From NCBI RefSeq assembly GCF_013009345.1, contig NZ_JABELE010000014.1, positions 1 through 64,000 on the forward strand: a stretch of DNA of 64,000 nucleotides. Reading direction: 5' to 3'. A model generated the notes under the pieces. The model was not told the DNA's origin. It worked only from the letters and a program-made list of their open reading frames with translations, and did not search any database. Made by a program: the position numbers and the translations under genes. Each line of letters starts with the position of its first letter. The first letter of the stretch is position 1. This document shows positions 1-8,801 of this stretch, piece by piece. The stretch comes from Acinetobacter geminorum (lineage in GTDB: Bacteria > Pseudomonadota > Gammaproteobacteria > Pseudomonadales > Moraxellaceae).

Positions 1-378
1 GACCATCACAGCACCTAAAACAGTCTGTAATATTCCATTACCGCCTGCACCAACTACACGTGGAACAATATGAATAATCTCAGCTTCAGTATTCATATCG
101 AGCTGTTCTTCACCGATATTGTCACCAGTGATTAACCGTTTTGTTTCATGGTCATAAACAGCTGGGCGCTTCTTGCCTCGTTTATTACTTGAGTTCTTTG
201 ATTTTAAAAATACGGCAAAGCGTAGACCTTGCTCATGTGCATGCAACATAAAGTGTTCAAAGCCAGCGATCTGAACGGATAAAGCACGCATGGCTTCGCG
301 AGTATTTGCGACATCGAGCTTAAATTCACGACCGAACTTTTGCCCCAAGATGCCGTACAGCTTAATTGTTTTTAACAT
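1..378 (-). CDS. Phage tail assembly protein I (lambda gpI-like), partial
   Basis: This reading frame starts with ATG at 378 and runs off the left edge, showing 126 codons. The N-terminus (MLKTIKLYGILGQKFGREF) followed by a beta-grasp-like stretch and a Gly-rich hydrophobic segment (VVGAGGNGIL) is typical of the lambda tail assembly protein I family. That family has a ubiquitin-like N-terminal domain and works at the tail tip with gpJ, gpK and gpL. The start lies inside the 3' end of the gpK-like gene (17 bp overlap), as in other lambda-type tail operons. The remainder and the spike gene J should lie left of the window. The family call rests on sequence character and gene order. Confidence 0.8.
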   Translation of the reverse strand, partial: MLKTIKLYGILGQKFGREFKLDVANTREAMRALSVQIAGFEHFMLHAHEQGLRFAVFLKSKNSSNKRGKKRPAVYDHETKRLITGDNIGEEQLDMNTEAEIIHIVPRVVGAGGNGILQTVLGAVMV

Positions 379-1117
379 CTCTATGCCTCAAGATTTTTAC
401 CGTACGATCTTTCCACTGCTGGCCATAAATTTCGCGTACTGACTTTCTGTTATACGGATGATGCAGAATTAAGCTTGAACCTATGCATTGCTCAGTTTGC
501 TCCGATTTAAGCTGTCCATTATCACCCAGCCAAACAACCGCATGATTAGGATGCTCGGTACGCCCAACACGACAAACAAGCATATCGCCATACTGCGGTG
601 TATCAACTTCAAAGAAACCTGCTTTTTCGTAATTTTCAAGGTAAAGTGATGGATGGTCTTTATCTTCCCACCAACCATCTTTACGCTCGAAATCCATCAT
701 CTCTACACCCAATTCACGACTATAAAAATCACGTACAAGCGCATAGCAATCTTGCCAGCCATGAAAATAATTACGCCCCACTAAAGGGGCGCGATAACCG
801 CAAGGCTCGTAGACTTGAAAATCAAGATCCGGATACGAACAAATTACCCACGGCTTTTGATGTAACTCAATCTGAATTAAGTCTAGTTCTGAGGCTCTTG
901 TAGTTCCGTCAGGGTGTGAATGCACATACGCTAATATCTCGCCTTGGTCTTCTGCCATAGCTAAATCTTCAGGATGTATTTCAAACTGATCAGATTGAGC
1001 TGAAACATTGCGACAAGCGATATATTGCTTATCAACAATCACACCACAGCATTCAAGCGGATAGCATTCATCAGCATGCGCCATGATTGCTTTTTTAATT
1101 TTTGCCGTAAGTTTCAT
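362..1117 (-). CDS. Tail assembly protein K-like: JAMM/MPN + NlpC/P60 peptidase
   Basis: This 251-residue protein has two peptidase-type domains, like lambda gpK. The N-terminal half has a JAMM metal motif: H66-S-H68, then S76 and D79 (HSHPDGTTRASELD). The C-terminal half has an NlpC/P60-type Cys124 (WQDCYALV) and His192 (HPNHAVVW). Such proteins act at the tail tip and are thought to process tail components or cut peptidoglycan during entry. The start has a GAGG ribosome site seven bases upstream. It sits between the L and I homologues, the conserved lambda order. The domain calls are strong; which bond is cut is unknown. Confidence 0.88.
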   Translation of the reverse strand: MKLTAKIKKAIMAHADECYPLECCGVIVDKQYIACRNVSAQSDQFEIHPEDLAMAEDQGEILAYVHSHPDGTTRASELDLIQIELHQKPWVICSYPDLDFQVYEPCGYRAPLVGRNYFHGWQDCYALVRDFYSRELGVEMMDFERKDGWWEDKDHPSLYLENYEKAGFFEVDTPQYGDMLVCRVGRTEHPNHAVVWLGDNGQLKSEQTEQCIGSSLILHHPYNRKSVREIYGQQWKDRTVKILRHRDVKNN

Positions 1118-1123
1118 AAGACC

Positions 1124-1930
1124 TCACAATAAGCTTGAAGCCGGGAACCCACCAAATGGCAACGGTTTGTTTTCACCGAAGCGCAAGCGACAAGAACGTA
1201 AACGTCCACCGCATCGATCAAGTGCAGGATTATCAGTTGGCTCATCTTTATCAGTGAACATTGCTACACCTGTGTAACCACATTCCTCGCCCCGGTACTT
1301 CCCGACCATGCACCAATGACAAAGTGAAGTAATTTGTCGAACTGGGATTTTCAAACCCTCAAAATCGATTGGATTGGACAGCTCAAAAGTTACTTGCTGG
1401 GCGTTTTCAGATGTCTTTTGCTCGATGTACCAGATTTGCTCTTTTGATTCATTCGATGCAGTTGGATTACCTGCTGTGAAGTTTTCGGCATCTAGGTATT
1501 TGGCAAGTGTGGTAATGACTTTAAGCTTAGCCCCAGCAAAGTCTTTAAACTGCAAACAGTAAGCAGACACAGCATTTTGAATGCCGTTAATATTGTTCGC
1601 CATGCTTAAAGTGGGTGCTGAAGCTTTACCATCTGATCGCATTTCAAGACCAGATACTTCAAGTGCCATCGGCTCAAAAACTTGTCCTTGCCAAATAATA
1701 TTGCGGTTCCATACTTTTTGATCGCCAGCATCAAAAACTTTGCCAATGCTGCCAGAGTCGGCACCGATCAGACCACTTGAACCAATTGAAGAGTAGATTT
1801 TCTCCCAGTCTTGAAAAGAAATATGCCCGTGAAAACGCAAGATGCCAGCACCTAAGCCGCTGGCATCTAGTTCATACAAATGGATTAATCCATCGACATA
1901 CAGCTTCTGGAAATCACTATTCAGGGTCAT
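1124..1930 (-). CDS. Phage minor tail protein L (tail tip)
   Basis: This 268-residue protein matches the lambda minor tail protein L family, which sits in the tail tip complex and in lambda carries an iron-sulfur cluster. The C-terminal third has the expected cysteines in order: CHWC, then EECG, DRCGG and RSC. The length is close to lambda gpL (232). The ATG overlaps the end of the upstream fibre-like gene by 14 bp with GAGGTG just before it, so the two are likely translationally coupled. The cluster is inferred from the family and the cysteine spacing. Confidence 0.87.
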   Translation of the reverse strand: MTLNSDFQKLYVDGLIHLYELDASGLGAGILRFHGHISFQDWEKIYSSIGSSGLIGADSGSIGKVFDAGDQKVWNRNIIWQGQVFEPMALEVSGLEMRSDGKASAPTLSMANNINGIQNAVSAYCLQFKDFAGAKLKVITTLAKYLDAENFTAGNPTASNESKEQIWYIEQKTSENAQQVTFELSNPIDFEGLKIPVRQITSLCHWCMVGKYRGEECGYTGVAMFTDKDEPTDNPALDRCGGRLRSCRLRFGENKPLPFGGFPASSLL

Positions 1931-3077
1931 AAGTCACCTCGTCATAGATTGGATTTCCATCTTTGTCTAAGACTGGCACATCATCAAAAACAGGATTTCC
2001 TTCACTATCAACTGCTTGCACCCATTCAAGTACAGGTTCACCATTTTCATTAATGACAGGTTGATTCGTTAAGATTGGGGTACCGTTTTGATCAGTTTGA
2101 ATGTGAGTTACTGGCTTTTTATAATTCTTGCCATCCACAATTACAGCTTTTCCTTCATCATCAAATAAATCTTCGTATTTAGTGATATAGGTCAATTGCG
2201 GTGCATATTTTACTTGCTGGACCATACGCGGTTGTTTTTCAGTACGTGGAATTTTTCTGACGACTGTCTTTTTAATGCTGTTTAATCGAATATCGATCCA
2301 GCGCGGCTCACCATTTGCATTGTTCGGAATATCGATTGGTGCATCAAGATTAGCAACAATGTCACCCTCTTCATTCATTTTTTTCTTGTATGTTTTAATT
2401 TCAAGATCACCATTTTCCAATGTCTGATATTCAACTGCACAAATCTTATTGCCGTGAGTGTCGGTCGGAATTTCAATCCACCAACCTTCTTTAGCAAAGC
2501 CGGATGATCCTTTAACAAGGTAATGACCAATGCCTAATTTCTCAAAAGAGAGGGGTTGCTCAGCAGCTTCATCGTTAGGTTCAATTTTATCTGCAAACAA
2601 TTTAACAACGGGTGATGCTGACTTAATGAAACCGTTCGAGTCTGTTGTTGTATTAATTCCACTAATTAAGATATTTCCCCAGCCAGTAAACGAATCTGGA
2701 CCCGTTCCAAATCGTATACTTAATTGGTTTTCAAGATTTTGCTTATGAAGTTGGACTTGATAATTTGCACTACTAAAAGCGAACAGGTTCCCACCCCCAT
2801 TTATTCCTGGCGATCCTGTAGCTGTAGGGGAAACTGAATAAAAACCGGCTGGAATATTACTAATATTAATATTTGAATAGAATGTACTTGAGCCACCTGT
2901 TGTTCCAATCCCAAAAGCACCTACCTCCATCACATTCCCAGCAGCAGTACCTACATAACGACTAGCTGCATGAGTATTATTTGTGAAGTTTTCATTCATT
3001 TTTGCGCCAGTAGAGCGGAATGTGTCGCCGCCTGCGCCAGTCGGTGCCGTACCTAGATTTACTGTTTGAATCGTCAT
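1917..3077 (-). CDS. Tail fibre-like protein with acidic repeat tail
   Basis: This 386-residue protein sits between the M and L homologues, a slot without a gene in lambda. The N-terminus (MTIQTVNLGTAPTGAGGDTF) resembles the opening of many phage receptor-binding or tail-fibre proteins. Residues about 60-150 are Gly/Ser/Asn-rich, with a pyocin-knob-like pattern ending SFTGWGNIL. The last 100 residues carry degenerate repeats of the type D-x-x-G-N-P-V (DQNGTPI, NENGEPV, DSEGNPV, DKDGNPI). It is probably a tail side-fibre or host-range protein. The exact role is inference; no chaperone or depolymerase motif was recognised. Confidence 0.6.
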   Translation of the reverse strand: MTIQTVNLGTAPTGAGGDTFRSTGAKMNENFTNNTHAASRYVGTAAGNVMEVGAFGIGTTGGSSTFYSNINISNIPAGFYSVSPTATGSPGINGGGNLFAFSSANYQVQLHKQNLENQLSIRFGTGPDSFTGWGNILISGINTTTDSNGFIKSASPVVKLFADKIEPNDEAAEQPLSFEKLGIGHYLVKGSSGFAKEGWWIEIPTDTHGNKICAVEYQTLENGDLEIKTYKKKMNEEGDIVANLDAPIDIPNNANGEPRWIDIRLNSIKKTVVRKIPRTEKQPRMVQQVKYAPQLTYITKYEDLFDDEGKAVIVDGKNYKKPVTHIQTDQNGTPILTNQPVINENGEPVLEWVQAVDSEGNPVFDDVPVLDKDGNPIYDEVTYDPE

Positions 3078-3091
3078 TTTCTTACTCGCAT

Positions 3092-3117
3092 AAAAAAGCC
3101 CCTAAAAAGGGGCTTTA
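3092..3117. terminator. Hairpin terminator between fibre-like gene and gpM gene
   Basis: The stem AAAGCCCCT / AGGGGCTTT with an AAAA loop is followed by a T run when read on the minus strand. It lies in the gap just upstream of the fibre-like gene, so it would attenuate transcription coming from gpM unless antiterminated. Confidence 0.7.
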
Positions 3118-3129
3118 AAGGGGTTTAAA

Positions 3130-3471
3130 TTAAGGGTAGAAGACTTGGGTGAATGTCGTTGAGATTTGCCAAACATCACCACCTAGACAACGGGGTTGAT
3201 ATTCACCTGTTTTAACTCGTACCTCACCGTCTAATGGCGAATCCCATAGAAACGACTCAGCGCCTTTATGCTGATCGAAGAATGCTTTGATTTGCATAAT
3301 TTCGGCTTTGTAAGCCGTTCTTTGATAAGTCCATTCACCAGATCGGTTATTGATACCTACAGCAATGTTTTGTTCATAACCGTCACCAAATTTGCTTGAT
3401 AACGTATTAAAGCGCTGAGTATTACTATTTCCGTTTAAGTCACACTCAAAAGTAAATTTAAGGTTGCTCAT
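3130..3471 (-). CDS. Phage minor tail protein M
   Basis: This 113-residue protein matches the lambda gpM family (phage minor tail protein), a tail-tip component joined after the tape measure. Family-like features are LSSKFGDGYEQ near residue 25, a central SGEWTYQRT strand, and the aromatic end TTFTQVFYP. Its length equals that of lambda gpM (109) within a few residues. The start codon overlaps the stop of the 47-codon gene upstream (ATGA), implying coupled translation. Its position after the tape measure is as in lambda. Confidence 0.85.
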   Translation of the reverse strand: MSNLKFTFECDLNGNSNTQRFNTLSSKFGDGYEQNIAVGINNRSGEWTYQRTAYKAEIMQIKAFFDQHKGAESFLWDSPLDGEVRVKTGEYQPRCLGGDVWQISTTFTQVFYP

Positions 3472-3611
3472 TTAGAAAGTAAGCCTCCTTGTCGTTTATC
3501 TTTCAGAATTAATTTCTTTACGGCTTCACCAATTTGCGCACCTAAAGTCATTTCTGATTTTTGGTGTTCTTTTAAAGTAAATCGACGTTTTTGCTTTCTA
3601 AGAGATTTCAT
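3468..3611 (-). CDS. 47-aa protein sharing the tape-measure C-terminus
   Basis: This short ORF begins at ATG 3611 and ends with a TGA overlapping the gpM start. The product is basic at the N-terminus (MKSLRKQKRRFTLKEHQK) and ends LGAQIGEAVKKLILKDK followed by RQGGLLSK. Those last eight residues are identical to the C-terminus of the tape measure encoded immediately upstream, and the preceding 17 align with its LGQMIGNAVRTIIRQEQ. It therefore looks like a diverged copy of the tape-measure tail that became a separate gene. The function is unknown; a role in tail assembly is inferred from position only. Confidence 0.65.
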   Translation of the reverse strand: MKSLRKQKRRFTLKEHQKSEMTLGAQIGEAVKKLILKDKRQGGLLSK

Positions 3612-3623
3612 TTTTAGATCTCC

Positions 3624-3652
3624 AATAAAAAACCCACATTTTCGAGTGGGTT
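3624..3652 (-). terminator. Terminator after the tape measure gene
   Basis: On the minus strand AACCCAC, an eight-base loop and GTGGGTT are followed by TTTTTATT. The stem includes the tape-measure stop codon. Confidence 0.7.
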
Positions 3653-6600
3653 ACTTTGATAATAAACCGCCTTGTCGTTGCTCTTGCCGGATAATCGTTC
3701 TAACAGCATTGCCGATCATTTGCCCAAGCTGCTTAGAGTCATTTTGGGTATCAGTTTTGCTTGATCCATCCGGATTAACTGTTACATAAACATTGATTGG
3801 AACTTGACTCGAACTGCTTTGTGTTTGATTTGAATTAATCGCATCAAATTGTCGTGCCTCCCGTCGGGCTGCTATAGCTTCACTAGTATTATTAGAAACA
3901 TAACCTCCATTTGCATAACCACTTGGTTTACTTTGACGCATGCTTTCAACAACGCTAACACCACCCCAGCGTTTGATATCTTCTTGAGACCATACGACTT
4001 CGCCCTTGTGAACAATGCCTGCTGGAGTGTGTTTAAGACCATTACCGGTATAACCGCCATCAGAAAAGCCAGCAATTGTTTGGGCTGCAATTAGGCCGAC
4101 ATTAGCCATACCAAGCCCGAGAGCAATAGGAGCCATAGTCATATTTAATGGATAAGGCGCATTAGCTAATACATTACTGTAGGCTTGATATGCTTGAATC
4201 GTTGCAGTCCCCATTGCCATGGCTTGCTGTACCAAAAACATTGCCTTATAAGCAGCGGATTGTTCACCAGCAGACTCTTTTACCATTGCTGTCATATTTC
4301 CCCATACGCTTGACGCTTGGGATAATAATTGCCCATAAATTTCTATTTCTGTCTGCCGAGATGACTTCTGAAGCTCTTGTTCCATCAAAGTGTATTTTTC
4401 ATTAATAGCAAACTTTTGCTGACGGAAAAGTTCTTCAGCCTCTAATAAAGCTTGGAATCGCTTTTCTTCATCAACAATTGTTTTATCTTCTGAAACTGCT
4501 TTAACATTTGAGGAATATGTATCATTAGCATTCTGCATTTCATCACTATATTGATTCTGTAGATTCCATGAATCATATTGCGAAGAAGTTAGGTTCTTTT
4601 TAGCTAGTAAATTAATAACATCTGATTGTGGTATTGAGGCTTGCTCATACATTGTTTTTCGATACTCCTCCAATTTTTGCTTTTGGAGTTTTCTGTACTC
4701 AGAAATTTCATAATCAAACATTGTATTAACAGCTTTGATTCGAATTTCTTTTTCAGTTTCAGAGTAATCAGTTGATGCTTTGATTTGCAGTAATTTAATC
4801 TGCTTTTGTTTTTCCAGCTTTTGAACTTCATTTAAACGGAACTCGTTTAATTCAAATTCAAGTTGTTCAGTGTTTAACTCCTTTTGAGCATTGAAACGTG
4901 CTGTCTCTTTATCAGTGAGCTGCTTTAACTCTGCATCTTTAAAATGCAATTTTAACTCACCAATTCTTTTTAAATATTCTTTCTCAGCAAGCGTATCTTT
5001 ATCTCGATACTGATCACGTAACTTTTCGGTCTCCTCTTGAGTTTTCAGAAATTGATTAAGGTATGAATCGAAATCTTTTTCAGAGACTCCCTTCATATCA
5101 AAACCATTATATCCAGCAACATATCCTTTTACGTTTTTAACGTACTGCCTATTAACTGGACCAATATTGGTACCTTTTTCTACGCTACCTTCTCCAGCAT
5201 GATAGGCAGAAATTGCTTGATCCCAATTACCGAACTTTTTAAACAAAAAGTTTAGATATTTCGCAGCTGCTTCTGCAGCTTTACCAGTATCAAAAACTTC
5301 TTTACCAACCAACCCCCAGCGCTTGGCAGTATCATCCAGCATCTGGAAACCACCTTTGGCTTTCCCGTATTTAGTATGCGGACCAATTGCGTTTGCATCA
5401 CCTTTGCTTTCTTGCATGTTGATTGCTGATAGTAAGCCTGGCAATAACTCATATTTAGACTCTAGATCTGAAAATCCGAATTTTGAAGCATTGGCTAGGA
5501 CTTTCGCATTTACACTTAGTACTTTTTGCTGATTTTTTAGCTCCTTGTTTTGCTCACGTATAGAATCAGTTCTAGCATCGGTCATAGCTTTGATTGATTC
5601 TTCAGATTTCCAAGTATCCGTTAATGATTTTAGAGCCTCTCGGTCTGCTGACTTAAGACCCTTAGCTAAAGAATCTTTATAAAGCTTCAGTAAATCATTA
5701 GCTTGAGACTCAGAAAAACCTTTTTTCATAACTATCTCGACAAATTGAGAATCCCACAATTTATCTTGATACATTTTCTGTAAGGACTTTTGTGCCTCAT
5801 CTGCTGCTTGCTTGGTGTTTTGTATTGCATCAGCATGTTTTTGCTGTTCAATAGCAGCATTCTGGGCTTTATTTCCAGCTACGAATACTTCAATACCAAA
5901 TAGCTTAATAGCTGTTTTTGTCTTATCAGCTTTGTCATATGCATCCTTGTATTTTTCAATTTGTTCCTCAAGCGCTTGTCTTAAACTAGGCGGTAATTTC
6001 ACTTTTGCTAGTTGTTGCAAAGCTTCTTGATAACTAATGGTTCCTAAGCGAGCTTCATTTGAAATCCGAGCTACTTCAGCATTTCCTTGTGCATAATTCT
6101 GGATATCAATTAACGCAGCACCTACTCGATATTCCATTTTTGTAAGCTCATCATTTTGAGCCTTGAATGCAGTAGTTAAGTCATTAATTGCATCTGTTTT
6201 GGCTTGACCTTTTAAATTTTTTAATTCCGTTGCAGATCGATTAGCAACCTTAGCTTGCTCCTCAAGCTTCTTATTAGCTTCCTCTGCCTTGTCCTTAAAA
6301 TAAGTGTATGTGGCAGCAAGTGCTGAAACTCCCAAAGCGAGTGCACCAATAGGTCCACCTACCAGCCCTAAAGCTCCTTTTCCAAGTCGCCCTAATGTTG
6401 TTAATGCTGTCACTTTTGTAGCATTGGCCTTAGTTTGTGCAGCTGCTAATGCTGTTTCTGCAGCAGCTAATTCTCGCGTTACCTGAGCCTCAATTTTCTT
6501 TAATTCGGCCATACGCGTAATTGATTGTGTGCGACCGACCGCATTCATTTGAGCTTTTAGTCTTTCAACTTCTAATGCTTTTTCAGCGGCTAGAACCTGC

Positions 6601-7622
6601 AATGTTGCTTGTGAATTTGCTATTTGCGCCTGTGCTGTTTTTACAGCAGCGGCTGCTTCAGCTGCGTCTGCAATAACCTTTTCTTTGCTTGCTTTTACAT
6701 TTGCGGCAGTTGCTGCAACATCGGCATATACCGCAACGGTTTTAGTAGCGATTGCCTTAGTTACAAGTCCAATCCCTAACACCAGTGCTCCATCAGAAAT
6801 CAACTTTAAATTTGATGCAAGAAGCTGAATCGAATCAGCAAGCACATGAGCCGCACCGCTTCCCTTTCCTGACTCGCCGACAAATTTTGTGATCTCGTTA
6901 TTTAAAAGAGTGAGTGATTGACCGATAGTGATATCTGTTTTTGCAAAAAGAGCATCAACGTCATCTTGAACATTTTTAAGGGCCTTAACGATTTCTTTTG
7001 AAGTAATCTTCCCTTCAGCAGCAACTGAACGAAGTTGACCTACAGTAATGCCCATCCCTTGTGCGATCGCTTTTGCAAGTGCTGGTGTTTGCTCCATAAC
7101 GGAGTTCAGCTCTTCACCTCTGAGAGTTCCGCTCGCCAGTGCCTGCCCAAATTGGACTAAAGCTGCATCAGCAGCTTCTGCGCTTGCACCACTAATTGCA
7201 ACAGCTTTCGATACTGTTTCAGTTAGACGAGCTGTTTCATCCATATTTAAATTGAGCGTTTTCGCATTATCACTAAATCGCTGGTAAACCTGTAATATAG
7301 AATTCCATGTCGAATAGGTTTTCTGAGCAATTCTAAATGTATCTTCAGTTGCTTTATTTAGCTCAACTTGATTCGTGGTTACTAACTTAAGTCTGTTCTG
7401 TAAGCCTGTATACTCATCCATTTTGGATATGGCCGCGCCAACTGTAACAAGACCTGCCATGTGTCCAGCAAGTGCTCTTGTTGCTACAGATAAACTATCC
7501 ATGGACTTTGATGCAAAATCCCCTTTCTTTTCTATGCTGTCGAGTTCATTGCCTAGATTTCTTGCGTTTCGTTCCGCATTTCTTGAATCAATAGTAATGA
7601 TTAAACGTGATTCTTGAGTCAT
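3651..7622 (-). CDS. Tape measure protein (lambda gpH-like) with SLT lytic transglycosylase domain
   Basis: This 1323-residue protein sets tail length and is ejected during infection. The N-terminal 250 residues have the tape-measure signature (ITIDSRNAERNARNLGNEL; later ALASGTLRGEELNSVMEQTP). Residues about 290-460 are Ala-rich coiled coil with hydrophobic spans. An SLT lytic transglycosylase domain lies near residues 725-840, with the catalytic Glu in NMQESKG and the downstream GNWDQAISAYHAGEG. A long charged coiled coil follows. Start choice: ATG at 7622 has AGAGGA nine bases upstream; the ATG 33 bases earlier has no site. The C-terminus RQGGLLSK recurs in the next small gene. Confidence 0.93.
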   Translation of the reverse strand: MTQESRLIITIDSRNAERNARNLGNELDSIEKKGDFASKSMDSLSVATRALAGHMAGLVTVGAAISKMDEYTGLQNRLKLVTTNQVELNKATEDTFRIAQKTYSTWNSILQVYQRFSDNAKTLNLNMDETARLTETVSKAVAISGASAEAADAALVQFGQALASGTLRGEELNSVMEQTPALAKAIAQGMGITVGQLRSVAAEGKITSKEIVKALKNVQDDVDALFAKTDITIGQSLTLLNNEITKFVGESGKGSGAAHVLADSIQLLASNLKLISDGALVLGIGLVTKAIATKTVAVYADVAATAANVKASKEKVIADAAEAAAAVKTAQAQIANSQATLQVLAAEKALEVERLKAQMNAVGRTQSITRMAELKKIEAQVTRELAAAETALAAAQTKANATKVTALTTLGRLGKGALGLVGGPIGALALGVSALAATYTYFKDKAEEANKKLEEQAKVANRSATELKNLKGQAKTDAINDLTTAFKAQNDELTKMEYRVGAALIDIQNYAQGNAEVARISNEARLGTISYQEALQQLAKVKLPPSLRQALEEQIEKYKDAYDKADKTKTAIKLFGIEVFVAGNKAQNAAIEQQKHADAIQNTKQAADEAQKSLQKMYQDKLWDSQFVEIVMKKGFSESQANDLLKLYKDSLAKGLKSADREALKSLTDTWKSEESIKAMTDARTDSIREQNKELKNQQKVLSVNAKVLANASKFGFSDLESKYELLPGLLSAINMQESKGDANAIGPHTKYGKAKGGFQMLDDTAKRWGLVGKEVFDTGKAAEAAAKYLNFLFKKFGNWDQAISAYHAGEGSVEKGTNIGPVNRQYVKNVKGYVAGYNGFDMKGVSEKDFDSYLNQFLKTQEETEKLRDQYRDKDTLAEKEYLKRIGELKLHFKDAELKQLTDKETARFNAQKELNTEQLEFELNEFRLNEVQKLEKQKQIKLLQIKASTDYSETEKEIRIKAVNTMFDYEISEYRKLQKQKLEEYRKTMYEQASIPQSDVINLLAKKNLTSSQYDSWNLQNQYSDEMQNANDTYSSNVKAVSEDKTIVDEEKRFQALLEAEELFRQQKFAINEKYTLMEQELQKSSRQTEIEIYGQLLSQASSVWGNMTAMVKESAGEQSAAYKAMFLVQQAMAMGTATIQAYQAYSNVLANAPYPLNMTMAPIALGLGMANVGLIAAQTIAGFSDGGYTGNGLKHTPAGIVHKGEVVWSQEDIKRWGGVSVVESMRQSKPSGYANGGYVSNNTSEAIAARREARQFDAINSNQTQSSSSQVPINVYVTVNPDGSSKTDTQNDSKQLGQMIGNAVRTIIRQEQRQGGLLSK

Positions 7623-7644
7623 CTTTAACTTTCCTCTAGGCAAT

Positions 7645-7673
7645 AAAAAACCCACTCAGTGAGTGGGTTTTTG
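7645..7673. terminator. Bidirectional terminator upstream of the tape measure
   Basis: AAAAACCCACT / AGTGGGTTTTT is nearly perfect, with T runs in both directions. It separates the lipoprotein gene from the tape measure gene and lies just before the tape-measure ribosome site. Confidence 0.75.
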
Positions 7674-7718
7674 AATTAAGTAATACTTACGATGCGTTCA
7701 AATTTTGTTGACTATTGG

Positions 7719-8237
7719 CTACCAGTTTTCATTAGCCTTAGTCGATGTAATTGCTGACTTGTATTGGTCGATTACATTATTAAGTTTTACAGCAATTTTT
7801 TGTTGATGCTGCAGAATTGTGATAGGGACTTCTTTCCCTAGATTGTTCACACCACCTTGAACATAAGTCAGATTTGTTCTAGTTACATCATTAATCGTTA
7901 CTCTTGCTTTACTATCTTTAGTATCAATTTTGATTGTAAAATTAACTCTATCATTACCAAAAGCACCACAATCTATAAATCCATCACAAGGATACTGTAT
8001 ATTCCCTTTCCCAATAATAGAACCTGTGCTTTTGTCAGCATACTGAATGACATTATTTGCAGATTTGAATGATTGAGCGATCCATATCTTTGAATCTTCA
8101 AATATCTGATCCTTCGATTTATTTGGAACTTCTATTACTTGTGATATCTCTGGCATAGCCTGCTGTGTAGGAGTCATTGGTGTCATACACCCTGCTAATC
8201 CTAAACTGAATACCCCTACTGCTAAGAACTTCTGCAT
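7719..8237 (-). CDS. Phage-borne lipoprotein, DUF4468-like
   Basis: This 172-residue product starts MQKFLAVGVFSLGLAGC: a short hydrophobic signal ending in a lipobox (LAGC), so it should be a lipoprotein. The mature part (MPEISQVIEVPNKSKDQIFEDSKIWIAQSF; later ADKSTGSIIGKGN and a Cys pair CDGFIDC) resembles the DUF4468 domain with a TBP-like fold. The alternative upstream start would add nine polar residues before the signal. It stands alone between two terminators, amid tail genes, like a moron expressed in lysogens. Superinfection exclusion or cell-surface change is an inference from location. Confidence 0.7.
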   Translation of the reverse strand: MQKFLAVGVFSLGLAGCMTPMTPTQQAMPEISQVIEVPNKSKDQIFEDSKIWIAQSFKSANNVIQYADKSTGSIIGKGNIQYPCDGFIDCGAFGNDRVNFTIKIDTKDSKARVTINDVTRTNLTYVQGGVNNLGKEVPITILQHQQKIAVKLNNVIDQYKSAITSTKANENW

Positions 8238-8300
8238 AATTTCACCGTTTCTTGTAAAGTCCATCGTTTCTAATAAGTTAAATTTAACAGGTGGGTAATA

Positions 8301-8330
8301 AAAAAGCCACTCGATTGAGTGGCCTTTCTA
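8301..8330. terminator. Terminator downstream of hicB
   Basis: GCCACTC, a GATT loop and GAGTGGC are followed by TTTTTT on the minus strand, immediately after the hicB stop. It would close the hicAB transcript. Confidence 0.78.
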
Positions 8331-8332
8331 TT

Positions 8333-8737
8333 TTAAGCATGTAGTAGCTTTTCAGCACCAGCGGCCAAAAAAGCAGAACGAGTTTTAAATCTTTTATCTT
8401 TACCTACATTATCATCAATCTTGCGAATTAAACGGCTAGGTAAAGTTACGTTGATTTTTTCAGGCTTACCAAGATAACGACTAACATCCACCTCAGTAAC
8501 AGCCCAGATCATGCCTTTATAATCTGGATCATCTACAAATTTTGCTAAGTCAGATGCTAATGGAATTTCTTCTCCATCTTCAGCAAGGATTTCTAAGTGG
8601 CCAGAAATTGCCTCTTTAACGTTCTCGATAGCTTCCTCTAATGTATCGCCTGCGCTAAAACATCCTGGAATATCTGGAACGGTGACACCAAAGGCCTCGG
8701 TGTCTGTACCTCTCTCGATAGCAATTGGATACAACAT
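8333..8737 (-). CDS. hicB: HicB antitoxin
   Basis: This 134-residue antitoxin has the two-part HicB layout. Residues 1-70 form the partial RNase-H-like domain (MLYPIAIERGTDTEAFGVTVPDIPGCFSAG in pieces, then EEAIENVKEAI). The C-terminus is a ribbon-helix-helix DNA-binding segment (INVTLPSRLIRKID, RSAFLAAGAEKLL). HicB neutralises HicA and represses the operon. Start: ATG at 8737 has GAGGTG six bases upstream; the GTG nine bases earlier would overlap that site. It follows hicA by 64 bp. Strong family match. Confidence 0.93.
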   Translation of the reverse strand: MLYPIAIERGTDTEAFGVTVPDIPGCFSAGDTLEEAIENVKEAISGHLEILAEDGEEIPLASDLAKFVDDPDYKGMIWAVTEVDVSRYLGKPEKINVTLPSRLIRKIDDNVGKDKRFKTRSAFLAAGAEKLLHA

Positions 8738-8801
8738 TGCACTCACCTCATGTACAAAATCGTACTGCGAAATAGGACTATATGAGTCTGATTGAAGCGG
8801 G

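Noticed and set aside
598..903. Plus-strand ORF of 101 codons inside the gpK-like gene
   Set aside because: It is antisense to a gene with clear JAMM and NlpC motifs and lacks a ribosome site or recognisable protein features.
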